Shown: positions 17,391 to 25,996 of the stretch, piece by piece
Layout: every line of letters begins with the position of its first letter
Position numbering within the stretch: the stretch's first letter is position 1
Assembly: GCF_003023845.1 (NCBI RefSeq)
Contig: NZ_PYFT01000001.1
Span: 4,836,001 to 4,900,000 of the forward strand
Origin: Adhaeribacter arboris
GTDB lineage: Bacteria > Bacteroidota > Bacteroidia > Cytophagales > Hymenobacteraceae
Direction of reading: 5' to 3'
Length of the DNA stretch: 64,000 nt
The notes under the pieces: generated by a model
Databases searched by the model: none
Told to the model about the DNA's origin: nothing
Seen by the model: only the letters and a program-made list of their open reading frames with translations
Position numbers and translations under genes: made by a program

Positions 17391-17429
17391 AAACCGGAAG
17401 CTCTAACATTAGAGTAGCTCTTCCGGTTT
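17391..17429 (+). terminator. Probable terminator after the aldo/keto reductase
   Basis: A 10-bp stem (AAACCGGAAG with CTTCCGGTTT) encloses a second hairpin (CTCTA/TAGAG). The tail is only moderately T-rich (TTTAGCTTTAT), so termination may be partial. It lies between the reductase and the AraC gene. Confidence 0.6.
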
Positions 17430-17502
17430 AGCTTTATATTATATTACCGATACTGGGCTTTCCATTATATAAGTCCTTACTTTTAAAGTACCAAGTAAAA
17501 AC

Positions 17503-18423
17503 ATGACAAAGACGGCAACTGCTCCTCACGTAATACATTCTGTATCGGAATTGCACCGATTGTTAGGTTTGCCTAAACCCGAACACCCCCTCATAAGTGT
17601 TTTAAATATGGCCCTTTTTAAAGATGTGTGTTCGGTAATGTACGGGAGCTACGTGTATAATTTTTATTCGGTTTGCATTAAAAAAGATTTCAACGGCAAA
17701 TTAAAATACGGGCAGAATTACTACGATTTTGATGCCGGGGTGATGACGTTTTTCTCCCCAGGCCAAGTTATTTCTACGGATGTAACGGATTCCGTTTCCT
17801 TGTCGGGTTGGTGGATAGTTTTTCATCCGGATTTTATCCGGAATTATTCTTTGGCTAAAAAAATGACTACTTACGGCTTTTTTTCTTACGCTGTAAACGA
17901 AGCCTTACACCTTTCGGAAAAAGAAGAAGCCATGCTTGCGGCTATTATGCAGCAGATTGAGCAGGAATACCGTTCGAATATAGATACCTACAGCCAGGAT
18001 GTCATTATCTCGCAGTTAGATTTGTTGCTTACCTACTCTAACCGTTTTTACAACCGCCAGTTTATAACTCGTAAAAATGCGAGCCACGATTTGCTCATAA
18101 AACTGGATGCCCTTTTATCCGATTATTTCAAAAGCGAAAAAGTATCCCAACTAGGATTGCCTACCGTGCAGTATATCTCCGATGAACTCCATCTTTCGCC
18201 CAATTATTTAAGTGACTTGCTCCGTAACTTAACCGGGCAAAGCACCCAGCAACACATCCACCACAAATTGATTGAGCAGGCCAAAGAAATTTTAACTACT
18301 ACGGCTTTATCGGTGAGTGAAATTGCCTACCAACTTGGGTTCGAATATCCGCAATCTTTTAGTAAGCTTTTTAAAAGCAAAACCCAAATCTCTCCGCTCG
18401 AATTCCGGCATTCTTTTAATTAA
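17503..18423 (+). CDS. AraC family transcriptional regulator
   Basis: A 306-residue regulator. The N-terminal about 190 residues are a probable cupin-type ligand-binding domain (DFDAGVMTFFSPGQVI). The C-terminal about 100 residues carry two helix-turn-helix units, SQLGLPTVQYISDELHLSPN and SVSEIAYQLGFEYPQSFSKL, ending with the typical SPLEFR. It should bind DNA as an effector-responsive activator. The nearest same-direction genes are the reductase before it and the MFS transporter after it (171 bp away); either may be a target. Effector unknown. Confidence 0.93.
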   Translation: MTKTATAPHVIHSVSELHRLLGLPKPEHPLISVLNMALFKDVCSVMYGSYVYNFYSVCIKKDFNGKLKYGQNYYDFDAGVMTFFSPGQVISTDVTDSVSLSGWWIVFHPDFIRNYSLAKKMTTYGFFSYAVNEALHLSEKEEAMLAAIMQQIEQEYRSNIDTYSQDVIISQLDLLLTYSNRFYNRQFITRKNASHDLLIKLDALLSDYFKSEKVSQLGLPTVQYISDELHLSPNYLSDLLRNLTGQSTQQHIHHKLIEQAKEILTTTALSVSEIAYQLGFEYPQSFSKLFKSKTQISPLEFRHSFN

Positions 18424-18594
18424 TTTAATCTATTTGAAGTATATTTAACTTAATCACTGGAGAATAAAACTCTTACATACAAGAAAGTCTTGTGTCTACT
18501 ATCTTTCTTGAAAACTTACATTAAAACAAATCAGTAAAGAAAAATTCTGAACGGCAACACCTAAAGCCTCTGATTCACCAGCGAACCGGAATTT

Positions 18595-19896
18595 ATGACA
18601 CACGCAGAATCCGTAGCCAAACCGCCTAAACGCCTTAGGGCGATTGTAAGCGGTTCAATGGGTAATTTGGTAGAGTGGTATGATTGGTACGCGTACTCGG
18701 CTTTTTCCATTTATTTCGCCCCGGCTTTCTTCCCGAAGAGCAGTGCTACCGCGCAACTTTTAAATACGGCGGGCATTTTTGCGGTCGGGTTTCTGATGCG
18801 GCCTATTGGTGGCTGGCTGTTTGGCCGCTTGGCCGATAAAACCGGGCGTAAGTTTGCCATGACGCTTTCGGTGTTGTTCATGTCGTTTGGGTCGTTGCTG
18901 ATTGCGGTTACGCCGGCCTACCAATCTATTGGCGTACTCGCCGCAGTTTTGCTCCTAACGGCTCGTTTGCTGCAAGGCTTGAGCGTAGGGGGTGAGTACG
19001 GTACGTCGGCTACTTATTTAAGCGAAATGGCTACGGCTAACCGCCGGGGTTTTTATTCCAGCTTTCAATATGTTACGCTTATTGGTGGTCAGCTCATTGC
19101 TTTGGGTATTCAGTTAATCTTGCAGCGTTTATTTTTAACCGAGGCGCAATTGCACGAGTGGGGCTGGCGCATTCCGTTTTTTATTGGCGCCGTTTTGTCT
19201 TTAACCGCTTTGTACCTGCGCAGCCACATGCCGGAATCCGTAGCCTTTACTCAGGAGCAAGATAGTTTACTGAAAAAGAAAAGCGGTACTATAAAACAGT
19301 TGCTGCAACATCCGCGAGCGGTTGCCATAGTGGTTGGTTTAACTTTGGGCGGCACCATTGCTTTTTACACGTACAGCACCTACATGCAAAAGTTTTTGGT
19401 GAACACGGTTAAACTTACCAAAGACCAGTCCACGCTTATTACGTTTATATCGCTTTTGATTTACGCTGCTCTGCAGCCGCTTTTTGGCTTATTATCCGAT
19501 TATATCGGCCGCAAACCTTTGCTCATTGGGTTTGGCGTTTTAGGTACTTTGGCTACTGTTCCTCTGCTTACCGCTTTAAGTCATACCACTAGCCAATGGC
19601 AAGCTTTTGCCTTGATTATGCTCGCCCTGATTATTGTAAGCGGGTATACTTCCATTAATGCGGTAGTGAAAGCCGAATTATTTCCCACCGAAATCCGGGC
19701 TTTGGGAGTAGGTTTCCCCTATTCTCTAACCGTGGCTATTTTTGGCGGAACGGCCGAGTACGTAGCGCTCAGTTTTAAAAACGCCGGGAACGAAAGTTAT
19801 TTCTATTGGTACGTTACAGTTTGTATTTTTATCTCGCTGTTGGTGTATATTTCTATGCGCGATACCAAGCACACTTCATGGATAGATAGGTCCTGA
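18595..19896 (+). CDS. MFS transporter, MHS (metabolite:H+ symporter) type
   Basis: A 433-residue inner-membrane protein with about 12 hydrophobic helices. The start GSMGNLVEWYDWYAYSAF and the loops GRLADKTGRK and LLQGLSVGGEYGTSATYL are characteristic of the MHS family, which includes the alpha-ketoglutarate permease KgtP, the proline/betaine transporter ProP and shikimate ShiA. A second-half copy of the loop is present (GLLSDYIGRKPLL). It should import an organic acid or compatible solute with protons. KgtP-like is the closest impression, but the substrate is not decided by sequence. Confidence 0.93.
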   Translation: MTHAESVAKPPKRLRAIVSGSMGNLVEWYDWYAYSAFSIYFAPAFFPKSSATAQLLNTAGIFAVGFLMRPIGGWLFGRLADKTGRKFAMTLSVLFMSFGSLLIAVTPAYQSIGVLAAVLLLTARLLQGLSVGGEYGTSATYLSEMATANRRGFYSSFQYVTLIGGQLIALGIQLILQRLFLTEAQLHEWGWRIPFFIGAVLSLTALYLRSHMPESVAFTQEQDSLLKKKSGTIKQLLQHPRAVAIVVGLTLGGTIAFYTYSTYMQKFLVNTVKLTKDQSTLITFISLLIYAALQPLFGLLSDYIGRKPLLIGFGVLGTLATVPLLTALSHTTSQWQAFALIMLALIIVSGYTSINAVVKAELFPTEIRALGVGFPYSLTVAIFGGTAEYVALSFKNAGNESYFYWYVTVCIFISLLVYISMRDTKHTSWIDRS

Positions 19897-19957
19897 TAGG
19901 AATGTGTCTTTGATAAACTGCGTAAATAACTGTATTTGATCAACTGATTTGCTCTTA

Positions 19958-21112
19958 ATGAAAAATATCGTCTTACTTCTAACCTTTTTGTATTTCGGGA
20001 TTACGGAATCTTTTGCCCAAAATTCTTCTTTTACCGGCTTAGAAACGAATCTCGAAAATTTATTTCGGATATCGGATGCTAAATCCCGATCTATAAGTCC
20101 GGAAAATATTACCGGGGAAAAAGGCAAAGGCGGAATGACCAAGCTGGAAAACGGTTCGGCGGCCCATGCTGCCCGGGATTTAGGTATTGGTTGGAAAGTA
20201 AACCCTTACTTAGTAATAAAACCGGGCGAGAGTGCCGTGATGGGCGAAATTACTGGTTCCGGAGCCATAAAGCACATGTGGATGGCTACCATTGGCGGAA
20301 ACTGGCGGTTTATGATTATAAAAATTTATTGGGATGATGAAAAAACGCCTTCGGTGGAGGTGCCCATGGGTGATTTCTTCTGTTCGGGTTGGGGGCGGTT
20401 TTCCCAGGTTTCCTCGCTGGCCGTTTGTGTAAACCCCGGTAGTGGCTTTAATTCTTACTGGGTGATGCCCTTCCGGAAAAAAGCCAGAATTGTAATGGAG
20501 AACATAAATACGCAGCCCTTAAATCTTTATTACCAGATTGATTATACCCTTACCGAGGTGCCAACCGATGCCGGATATTTTCACGCGCAATTCAGAAGGG
20601 TTAATCCTTTGCCGTATAAACAAGTTTATACTTTAATAGATAATGTTAAGGGAAAAGGTCAATTTGTAGGGGCTTATATGGCCTGGGGAGTAAATAATAA
20701 TGGGTGGTGGGGCGAAGGTGAAATAAAGTTTTATCTCGATGGCGATAAGGATTTTCCGACTATAAACGGAACCGGAACCGAAGATTATTTCTGCGGCTCG
20801 CATAATTTTGAAAATCCACATAGTCACCAATACCAGGAATTTACCACTCCTTATTCCGGCCTGCATCAAATAATAAGACCCGACGGTTTATACCAGGCTC
20901 AGCAACGTTTTGGAATGTACCGGTGGCATATTTCAGATCCAATCCGCTTCGAAAAAGACCTTAGAGTTACCATTCAGGCTTTAGGCTGGCGGGGTGAGGG
21001 AAAATACTTGCCTTTAATGGACGATATCGCTTCGGTTGTTTATTGGTATCAGGCGGAGCCCCATAATACTTTTCCGAAACTTCCTTCCAGAGACGAATTA
21101 GAAGTTAATTAA
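19958..21112 (+). CDS. GH172-like (DUF2961) secreted glycoside hydrolase
   Basis: A 384-residue protein with a signal peptide ending FAQN. Motifs of the DUF2961/GH172 family are visible: GEITGSGAIKHMWMA, VPMGDFFCSGWG, and GTGTEDYFCGSHNFENPHSH. This family includes fructose dianhydride I synthase/hydrolase and alpha-D-arabinofuranosidases, so it probably cleaves furanoside glycans outside the inner membrane. I use the ATG at 19958; a TTG three codons upstream is less likely, because the ATG begins a normal signal peptide (MKNIVLLL). It follows the MFS gene by 61 bp and could share its transcript. Confidence 0.85.
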   Translation: MKNIVLLLTFLYFGITESFAQNSSFTGLETNLENLFRISDAKSRSISPENITGEKGKGGMTKLENGSAAHAARDLGIGWKVNPYLVIKPGESAVMGEITGSGAIKHMWMATIGGNWRFMIIKIYWDDEKTPSVEVPMGDFFCSGWGRFSQVSSLAVCVNPGSGFNSYWVMPFRKKARIVMENINTQPLNLYYQIDYTLTEVPTDAGYFHAQFRRVNPLPYKQVYTLIDNVKGKGQFVGAYMAWGVNNNGWWGEGEIKFYLDGDKDFPTINGTGTEDYFCGSHNFENPHSHQYQEFTTPYSGLHQIIRPDGLYQAQQRFGMYRWHISDPIRFEKDLRVTIQALGWRGEGKYLPLMDDIASVVYWYQAEPHNTFPKLPSRDELEVN

Positions 21113-21114
21113 CT

Positions 21115-21209
21115 TTAAGTACTTCAACGAAATTAGTTTAGACTACCAAGTGAGATAATTTACTGGTCCTCATAGATTAATTAGATGAACAGCTAATAAC
21201 CAACAACTA
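21115..21209 (+). repeat. Dispersed two-module repeat, copy A
   Basis: Module one (21115-21141) starts TTAAGTACTTC and ends CGAAATTAGTTTAG. Module two (21187-21209) reads GAACAGCTAATAACCAACAA and on. The same two modules in the same order recur at 25854-25927. Here the element lies between the 3' ends of two convergent genes. Module two shows the 7-nt phasing described for other sites. Confidence 0.65.
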
Positions 21210-21224
21210 CATGGAGAGAATTTT

Positions 21225-23177
21225 TTAATCAGCTACTGCCACTTCTTTCGTTTTGGCGGTTCCGTTTTTCAGGTACGTATCCAGAAACTTTAGAATAGCA
21301 CTGTAGCCTTTTATCTCGTTTTCTTTTTTCACAAAGCCGTGTCCTTCGTCGGGGAAAACAATGTATTCCACGGGTACTTTATTTTTCTTTACGGCGGCTA
21401 CAATTTCGTCGGATTCAACTTTTAGCACTCGCGGGTCGTTGGCTCCCTGAAGAACGATAAGTGGTTTCTTAATTTTATTCGCAAAGAATAAAGGCGATTT
21501 ATTATAAAGAGCCGCTGAATCGGTTTTAGGATTGCCTAATTCTTTATAAAGTGCTTCCCGGAAAGATTCCCAATAAGGCGGAATATTATTGAGGGTACGC
21601 AACCAGTTGGCTACGCCAAAAATATCTACTCCTACCGCAAACTCATCCGGAGTAAATGTTAAAGCAGCTAAGGTCATATAACCACCGTAACTACCACCTA
21701 AAATGCCGATTTTATTCTGGTCTACATAGCCGGTTTGCGCCAGAAACTTTTTAGAAGCAACACAATCTTTCAAATCCACATCGCCATGCTTTTGGTCGTC
21801 GGCGGCAAAAAATGTTTTGCCATAACCCGAACTGCCCCGGTTGTTTACCGCTAATACCGTGTAGCCATGGTTTACTACAAACTGTAACAAAGGATCATAA
21901 CCCAGAGTAGTTTGTCCGCCCGGACCGCCATGAATCCATAATAAAGCCGGAAGTTTATCGCCCGCTTTGGTGCCTTTGGGAGTATACAGCAAAGAAGGAA
22001 TTTCTAAACCATCAAAAGATTTATACCGGATTACTTTACCGGCCACTAAATCATCCGGGTTAATGGCTTTATTCATGGAGTTAGTTAAGGCCTTTATTTC
22101 TTTCGTAGAAAGATTATAAACGTACAGATTATTAGGTGCTTTAGAGCTGTTTACATAAAAGGCCATTAACTTACCATCTTCCGAAAAATTAATATCGTTG
22201 ATATTACCGGCCGGCATATCGGGTAGCTCTAAAAGTTTGTTGGAAGCGGTTTCGTAGATTTTAATTTGGGTACGAGCGTCATTATTAATACCGGTTATCC
22301 GGTGTTTGCCATCGTAGGAAAAGTAGGTGTACATAATATCCCAATCGGCTTTTTCTACCTCGGCGGTTTTACCCGAAGCGATATCGTAACTTTTAACGTA
22401 CTTAAATTCGCTGTTCTCGTCGGTTAAAAAATATAATTGTTTGCTGTCCGGGGTAAAGGTTACCGGAGAATAGGATATATCGCCTTGGTGCGGGCTCAAA
22501 TGTTTTAGCTGTTTGGTAGTAACATCATATAAATAGATGTCGGTGTTGTTGGTGGTGATACTTTTAACTAAGCCGATATAACGCTTGTCCCGCGAAATAG
22601 TAGTAGCATCTAATCCCTTGGTATTTTCTAGTATTAATTTCGGGGTTAGGCTTTTCACGTCCATTTCGTACAAGTCGAAATAGCGGTTATCGCGCTTGTT
22701 ACTGATAAAAAAGAAACTTTTTCTATCGTGTGCCCAGGTAAAAAAGGCCGATTTGGCTTTGTCGCCGGGCGTTAAATCTTTGGTGGTGCCATCCAGGTTT
22801 TGCACAATTAGGTGGCTTATTTCATTGCCGCCTTTATCGCTGCTGTATAAGATACGTTCGTCGTCCGGAAAATACGAAATAGTAAAAACGGAGTTAGTAG
22901 TAGAACGGGTAAGTTGTTTGGGTTCTCCCCCAGTTACCGGTACTTCAAAAGCATTGTAAATACCCGATTGATTGCTGGTATAAAGAATTTTGCTATTATC
23001 TGGCGAGAAATCGCTACCACCAATAGAGGTAGTGGTCATAAACTCTTCGATGGTATAAGCTTTGGCCGGAGCTTCCGTCGTTAATTTTTCTGATTTACTG
23101 GTTCCGGAATTATTGCAGCCTGTAAACAGCGTTAAAACTATGATTGGAACAAAAACAAATTTGCAGAGATTTTTCAT
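21225..23177 (-). CDS. S9 family prolyl oligopeptidase-like lipoprotein
   Basis: A 650-residue peptidase. The N-terminus is a lipoprotein signal (VLTLFTGCNNS), so it is likely anchored facing the periplasm. Residues about 45-400 form a WD40-like beta-propeller (TPDSKQLYFL, SEDGKLMAFYV). The C-terminal alpha/beta-hydrolase domain has the nucleophile Ser496 in GGSYGGYM, an Asp in GANDPRV and the His in PDEGHGF. It should cleave peptides, possibly dipeptidyl- or acylaminoacyl-type. The longer frame adds 20 residues before this lipoprotein start; I prefer the ATG at 23177. An A/C heptad array lies about 55 bp upstream on its sense strand. Confidence 0.93.
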   Translation of the reverse strand: MKNLCKFVFVPIIVLTLFTGCNNSGTSKSEKLTTEAPAKAYTIEEFMTTTSIGGSDFSPDNSKILYTSNQSGIYNAFEVPVTGGEPKQLTRSTTNSVFTISYFPDDERILYSSDKGGNEISHLIVQNLDGTTKDLTPGDKAKSAFFTWAHDRKSFFFISNKRDNRYFDLYEMDVKSLTPKLILENTKGLDATTISRDKRYIGLVKSITTNNTDIYLYDVTTKQLKHLSPHQGDISYSPVTFTPDSKQLYFLTDENSEFKYVKSYDIASGKTAEVEKADWDIMYTYFSYDGKHRITGINNDARTQIKIYETASNKLLELPDMPAGNINDINFSEDGKLMAFYVNSSKAPNNLYVYNLSTKEIKALTNSMNKAINPDDLVAGKVIRYKSFDGLEIPSLLYTPKGTKAGDKLPALLWIHGGPGGQTTLGYDPLLQFVVNHGYTVLAVNNRGSSGYGKTFFAADDQKHGDVDLKDCVASKKFLAQTGYVDQNKIGILGGSYGGYMTLAALTFTPDEFAVGVDIFGVANWLRTLNNIPPYWESFREALYKELGNPKTDSAALYNKSPLFFANKIKKPLIVLQGANDPRVLKVESDEIVAAVKKNKVPVEYIVFPDEGHGFVKKENEIKGYSAILKFLDTYLKNGTAKTKEVAVAD

Positions 23178-23230
23178 AGCAGGCAGTTTAGAGTGAGAGA
23201 GAGGGATTGGTATTAAATGTACATAAAGCA

Positions 23231-23258
23231 TTAACAAATAACAAGTTATAAGTTAAGC
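23231..23258 (-). promoter_or_regulatory. Heptad-phased array upstream of the S9 peptidase
   Basis: Read leftward this starts AACTTATAACTTGTTATTTG, with similar units spaced exactly 7 bp. It lies 54-81 bp upstream of the peptidase start, on its sense strand. It belongs to the array family listed in the findings; function unknown. Confidence 0.45.
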
Positions 23259-23401
23259 TTAAATTTAGCTGAGAAGAGGTTTTAAGCGATTGTTTTAATC
23301 AGCCCAAATAAGCTACGGAAAGAGCAAATACTACTAAATGAAAAGCCTATTTACAGGTTAATTAATGGGTACATTTTTGCCAAGTATCAAAAAATTAAAA
23401 G

Positions 23402-24307
23402 TTAATCATTTAACTTTTCTACTATTATTTCGCAGATTTCGTGGGTGCGCAAAGCATCGCGGGCGCTGATCTGGGGCGGAGTGTTGGTTCGTAAAGCTTG
23501 TAAAAAATCGCCTACCAGGTTATCGAAACCTCGTTTGTATAAGGTGGACTCCCAATCGCTGCTGCCTAGGCGAGTACTGTTTTTATCCTTTAAAATTTCG
23601 AGTTCGGCCACGTTATAGGCAATTCTTTTTTCGGTGGCATTCATTATTTCCACTTTCTCTTCGGTGGTGCCGGTATCGCGGTTCATGATGCCAATAGCAA
23701 GAGCCTGCTTATTTATGAACTTTATAACTACGTGGTGCAGTAAATCACCTTGTTTTTTTCCATAAACCACCATATCATCAATAGAATACGGAAATAAATA
23801 GCGCAGTGTATCCACAACGTGAATAAAGTCTTCTACCACAAACCGGCGGGTGGTATCGGGTAAGGCGTGCCGGTTTTTCTGCATAATAATCAGGTTAGGC
23901 TCCGGAAGTTCTTTTAATTTTTGGTAAACGGGCGCGTACCTCCGGTTAAATCCTACCAGCAGCAAGCAATTATTTTGCTCGGACAATTCAACTAAGCGCT
24001 TAGAGGCGGTATAATGCAGCGTAAGTGGTTTATCCACAAATACGTGGAGGCGGTGCTGTAGAAATACTTCCACTAGTTCGTAGTGCGCTCCGGTAGCAGC
24101 ATGCACCATAATTCCGTTTAAACCACTTGCCAGAAAAGTATCCAGAGTAGTATGCAGGTTCGTAAAGCGGTATTGGTGGCCTAAGTCGGTTAGTTTAGTA
24201 GCATTACCAGAGAAAAGATGGACTTCTACGTCGGCTTGTTTACTTAATACCGGTAAATATGCTTTTTGCGCAATATCGCCTAAACCTACAATGCCTACTT
24301 TTATCAT
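23402..24307 (-). CDS. Gfo/Idh/MocA family oxidoreductase
   Basis: A 301-residue NAD(P)-dependent dehydrogenase. The Rossmann start reads KVGIVGLGDIAQKAYLPVL, and the family motif is VFVDKPLTLHY, with the Lys of the EKP-like site. It lacks a signal peptide, so it is cytosolic, and is somewhat shorter than the usual 330-400 residues. The ligand is probably a sugar or cyclitol, but cannot be named. It is divergent from the EamA-type transporter gene, with arrays in both directions in the 152-bp gap. Confidence 0.9.
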   Translation of the reverse strand: MIKVGIVGLGDIAQKAYLPVLSKQADVEVHLFSGNATKLTDLGHQYRFTNLHTTLDTFLASGLNGIMVHAATGAHYELVEVFLQHRLHVFVDKPLTLHYTASKRLVELSEQNNCLLLVGFNRRYAPVYQKLKELPEPNLIIMQKNRHALPDTTRRFVVEDFIHVVDTLRYLFPYSIDDMVVYGKKQGDLLHHVVIKFINKQALAIGIMNRDTGTTEEKVEIMNATEKRIAYNVAELEILKDKNSTRLGSSDWESTLYKRGFDNLVGDFLQALRTNTPPQISARDALRTHEICEIIVEKLND

Positions 24308-24328
24308 AATGTACCGGTATTTTAACTT

Positions 24329-24348
24329 TGTTGTTAGTTGTTAGGTTA
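24329..24348 (-). promoter_or_regulatory. A/C-rich array upstream of the Gfo/Idh gene
   Basis: On the sense strand of the leftward gene it reads ATTAACCTAACAACTAACAA, ending about 22 bp before the ATG. AAC steps recur with 3-, 4- and 7-nt spacing. It resembles the arrays at other genes. Confidence 0.4.
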
Positions 24349-24423
24349 ATCTATATCTGATAACCAGTAAATTGGTTCAGCGCATAATTTATAATAATTC
24401 CTTTTACCATAATTTTATTCGTC

Positions 24424-24453
24424 GAACAACGAATAACTAGCAACTGATAACAA
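24424..24453 (+). promoter_or_regulatory. Heptad-phased array directly before the EamA gene
   Basis: Units AACAACG, AATAACT, AGCAACT and GATAACA follow one another without gaps. The array ends 6 bp before the ATG at 24460, so it is likely in the leader or overlaps the transcription start. Confidence 0.5.
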
Positions 24454-24459
24454 TCATTT

Positions 24460-24873
24460 ATGTGGTGGATATATGCCCTTTTATCAGCAGTATTTGCGGC
24501 TTTAACGGCCATTTTTGCCAAAATTGGTATAAAAGGAGTAGATTCGGACTTAGCCACCGCTATCCGAACGGTAGTCATTTTAATTTTGGCTTGGTCTATT
24601 GTTTTTTTTAAAGATGCTATTCCTAACCTGGTAGGGCTTACTAAAACCAACTGGGCTTTTTTGATTTTATCCGGGTGTGCTACGGGCCTTTCCTGGATAT
24701 TTTATTTTAAAGCTTTGCAAATAGGAAAAGTTTCGCAGGTAGCTCCCGTGGATAAAGCCAGCGTAGCCATTGCCATTCTGTTAGCCGTAGTATTTTTAGG
24801 CGAACCGCTTAGTTTAAAAACTGCTTTGGGGGCAGGATTCATTATTTTAGGAACGCTCGTTTTAGTTTTATAA
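24460..24873 (+). CDS. EamA/DMT family transporter, half-size
   Basis: A 137-residue protein with about five hydrophobic helices, starting MWWIYALLSAVFAALTAIFA. It has one EamA repeat with the typical end PVDKASVAIAILLAVVFLGEP. Full EamA proteins have two repeats and ten helices, so this half-size form probably works as a dimer, as in some single-repeat DMT families. It is an inner-membrane protein; the substrate is unknown. Confidence 0.88.
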   Translation: MWWIYALLSAVFAALTAIFAKIGIKGVDSDLATAIRTVVILILAWSIVFFKDAIPNLVGLTKTNWAFLILSGCATGLSWIFYFKALQIGKVSQVAPVDKASVAIAILLAVVFLGEPLSLKTALGAGFIILGTLVLVL

Positions 24874-24980
24874 GGTCAAACCGAATACTAATAAAATCTA
24901 GGCCTTCAATTACAGACAAAAATTAATTAAGTATTTAATTTAAGATACGTAGTTGAAAGCTAATTTATAATTACGTAAAA

Positions 24981-25008
24981 CCTACTACCTACTACCTATT
25001 ACTTAATT
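24981..25008 (+). repeat. Heptanucleotide tandem array (CCTACTA)
   Basis: Units CCTACTA, CCTACTA, CCTATTA and CTTAATT are perfectly phased at 7 bp. The array lies at the convergent 3' ends of the EamA and SGNH genes and overlaps the SGNH stop codon. It is unlike the other arrays in not preceding a start codon. Confidence 0.55.
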
Positions 25009-25627
25009 GCTTTAAATACTTCGTTGGCTAAAATAGCATCGCCTTCTGCGTTCGGGTGGATGCCGTCGGGCGCTAAAGCCTCTTTACCCAGCATAGGAGT
25101 ATACAAATCAATTACCGGTACTTTGGTTTTTTTCGCGATAGCTTCTACCAGCGGTAAAATTTCGTTTTTAATAATAGTTGGGCTGATAGTAAAATTCTCG
25201 TAATAAGCCGGCATGGGTTTACAGATGTAGACTTTAGGGTGGGAGGGTAGCTTTTTAAAAGACTTGACAAACGCAATGTAATCTTTTTAAAATCAGCTTT
25301 ATGTTGCCAATTTTGTGGTTTAGAATCGTTGGTGCCGAGTTTGATAATGACAATATTGGGTTGCCATTGCAACACTTCCTGGTATTTGACTTCGTTCCAG
25401 TACGGGTAATCGCCTTTTTTTAACAAGGTGCGCCCACCAATGCCGTAATTTTTAACTTCGTACGTATCACCCATCAAAGTTTGCAGTTGTTCCGGGTATT
25501 TTTTACCGGTTTCTACTCCCGCTCCTTCGGTAATGCTGTTACCCACGCAGGCAACTTTTATTTTAGACTGAGAAAATCCGATAAACGGACAGATAAAAAG
25601 AAAGGCCAGAATAAACCAGTTTTTCAT
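24999..25627 (-). pseudogene. SGNH/GDSL hydrolase, split by a one-base frameshift
   Basis: The first frame (25145-25627) has a signal peptide (ending GFSQ), the catalytic Ser in VGNSITEG, the Gly in YGIGGR and the Asn in KLGTNDS, then loses the family pattern. The second frame (24999-25214) has the closing PDGIHPN with catalytic Asp and His. Adding one A to the five-A run (25284-25288, T on the plus strand) restores DFKKDYIAFVKSFKKLPS and joins the halves. The whole would be a secreted esterase/lipase-like enzyme of about 209 residues. It may be a pseudogene, a sequencing artefact, or read by -1 slippage at AAAAAG. Confidence 0.85.
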
Positions 25628-25996
25628 AAAGACAAAGTTTTTCTAAAAATCAGCTAAGTAAAGTTTTAAAGCTTTCCAATTAACGAACGAAAAAGTAAAT
25701 TAACTAAACTACGGGTTGTGATAATATCTTATTTCTTGAAATGCATGCTAATTTGAAAATTATCTAAATCCGCAAACAAAAATTGCTAACCTCCACAATA
25801 AACAAAAAAGTGGATTGGGAAGATAAGTAGGAAAAGCAATTGTTTATTTTAAATTAAGTACTTCGTCGAAATTAGTTTAGCCAGTAATTTATAAGTCGAA
25901 CAACGAGCAACTAATAACCAACAACTAATTATTGCTAAACTTTGCCTGGAAGGAAGAGTAAGAATAAGATACCAACTCACTTAAAAACAGCTTTTT
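25628..25996. other. Intergenic region before hmgA
   Basis: A 369-bp gap between divergent genes. Its right half carries the second copy of the two-module repeat. No gene-like frame or terminator is visible, and it should hold both promoters. Confidence 0.5.
25854..25927 (+). repeat. Dispersed two-module repeat, copy B
   Basis: Module one (25854-25880) matches 21115-21141 except at two adjacent bases. Module two (25898-25927) consists of AACAACG, AGCAACT, AATAACC and AACAACT in 7-nt phase. The array ends 70 bp before the hmgA start, on the same strand. Confidence 0.65.

Noticed and set aside
18478-18512. Hairpin CAAGAAAG...CTTTCTTG after the AraC gene
   Set aside because: The stem is AT-rich and has no T tract, so a terminator call is too weak.
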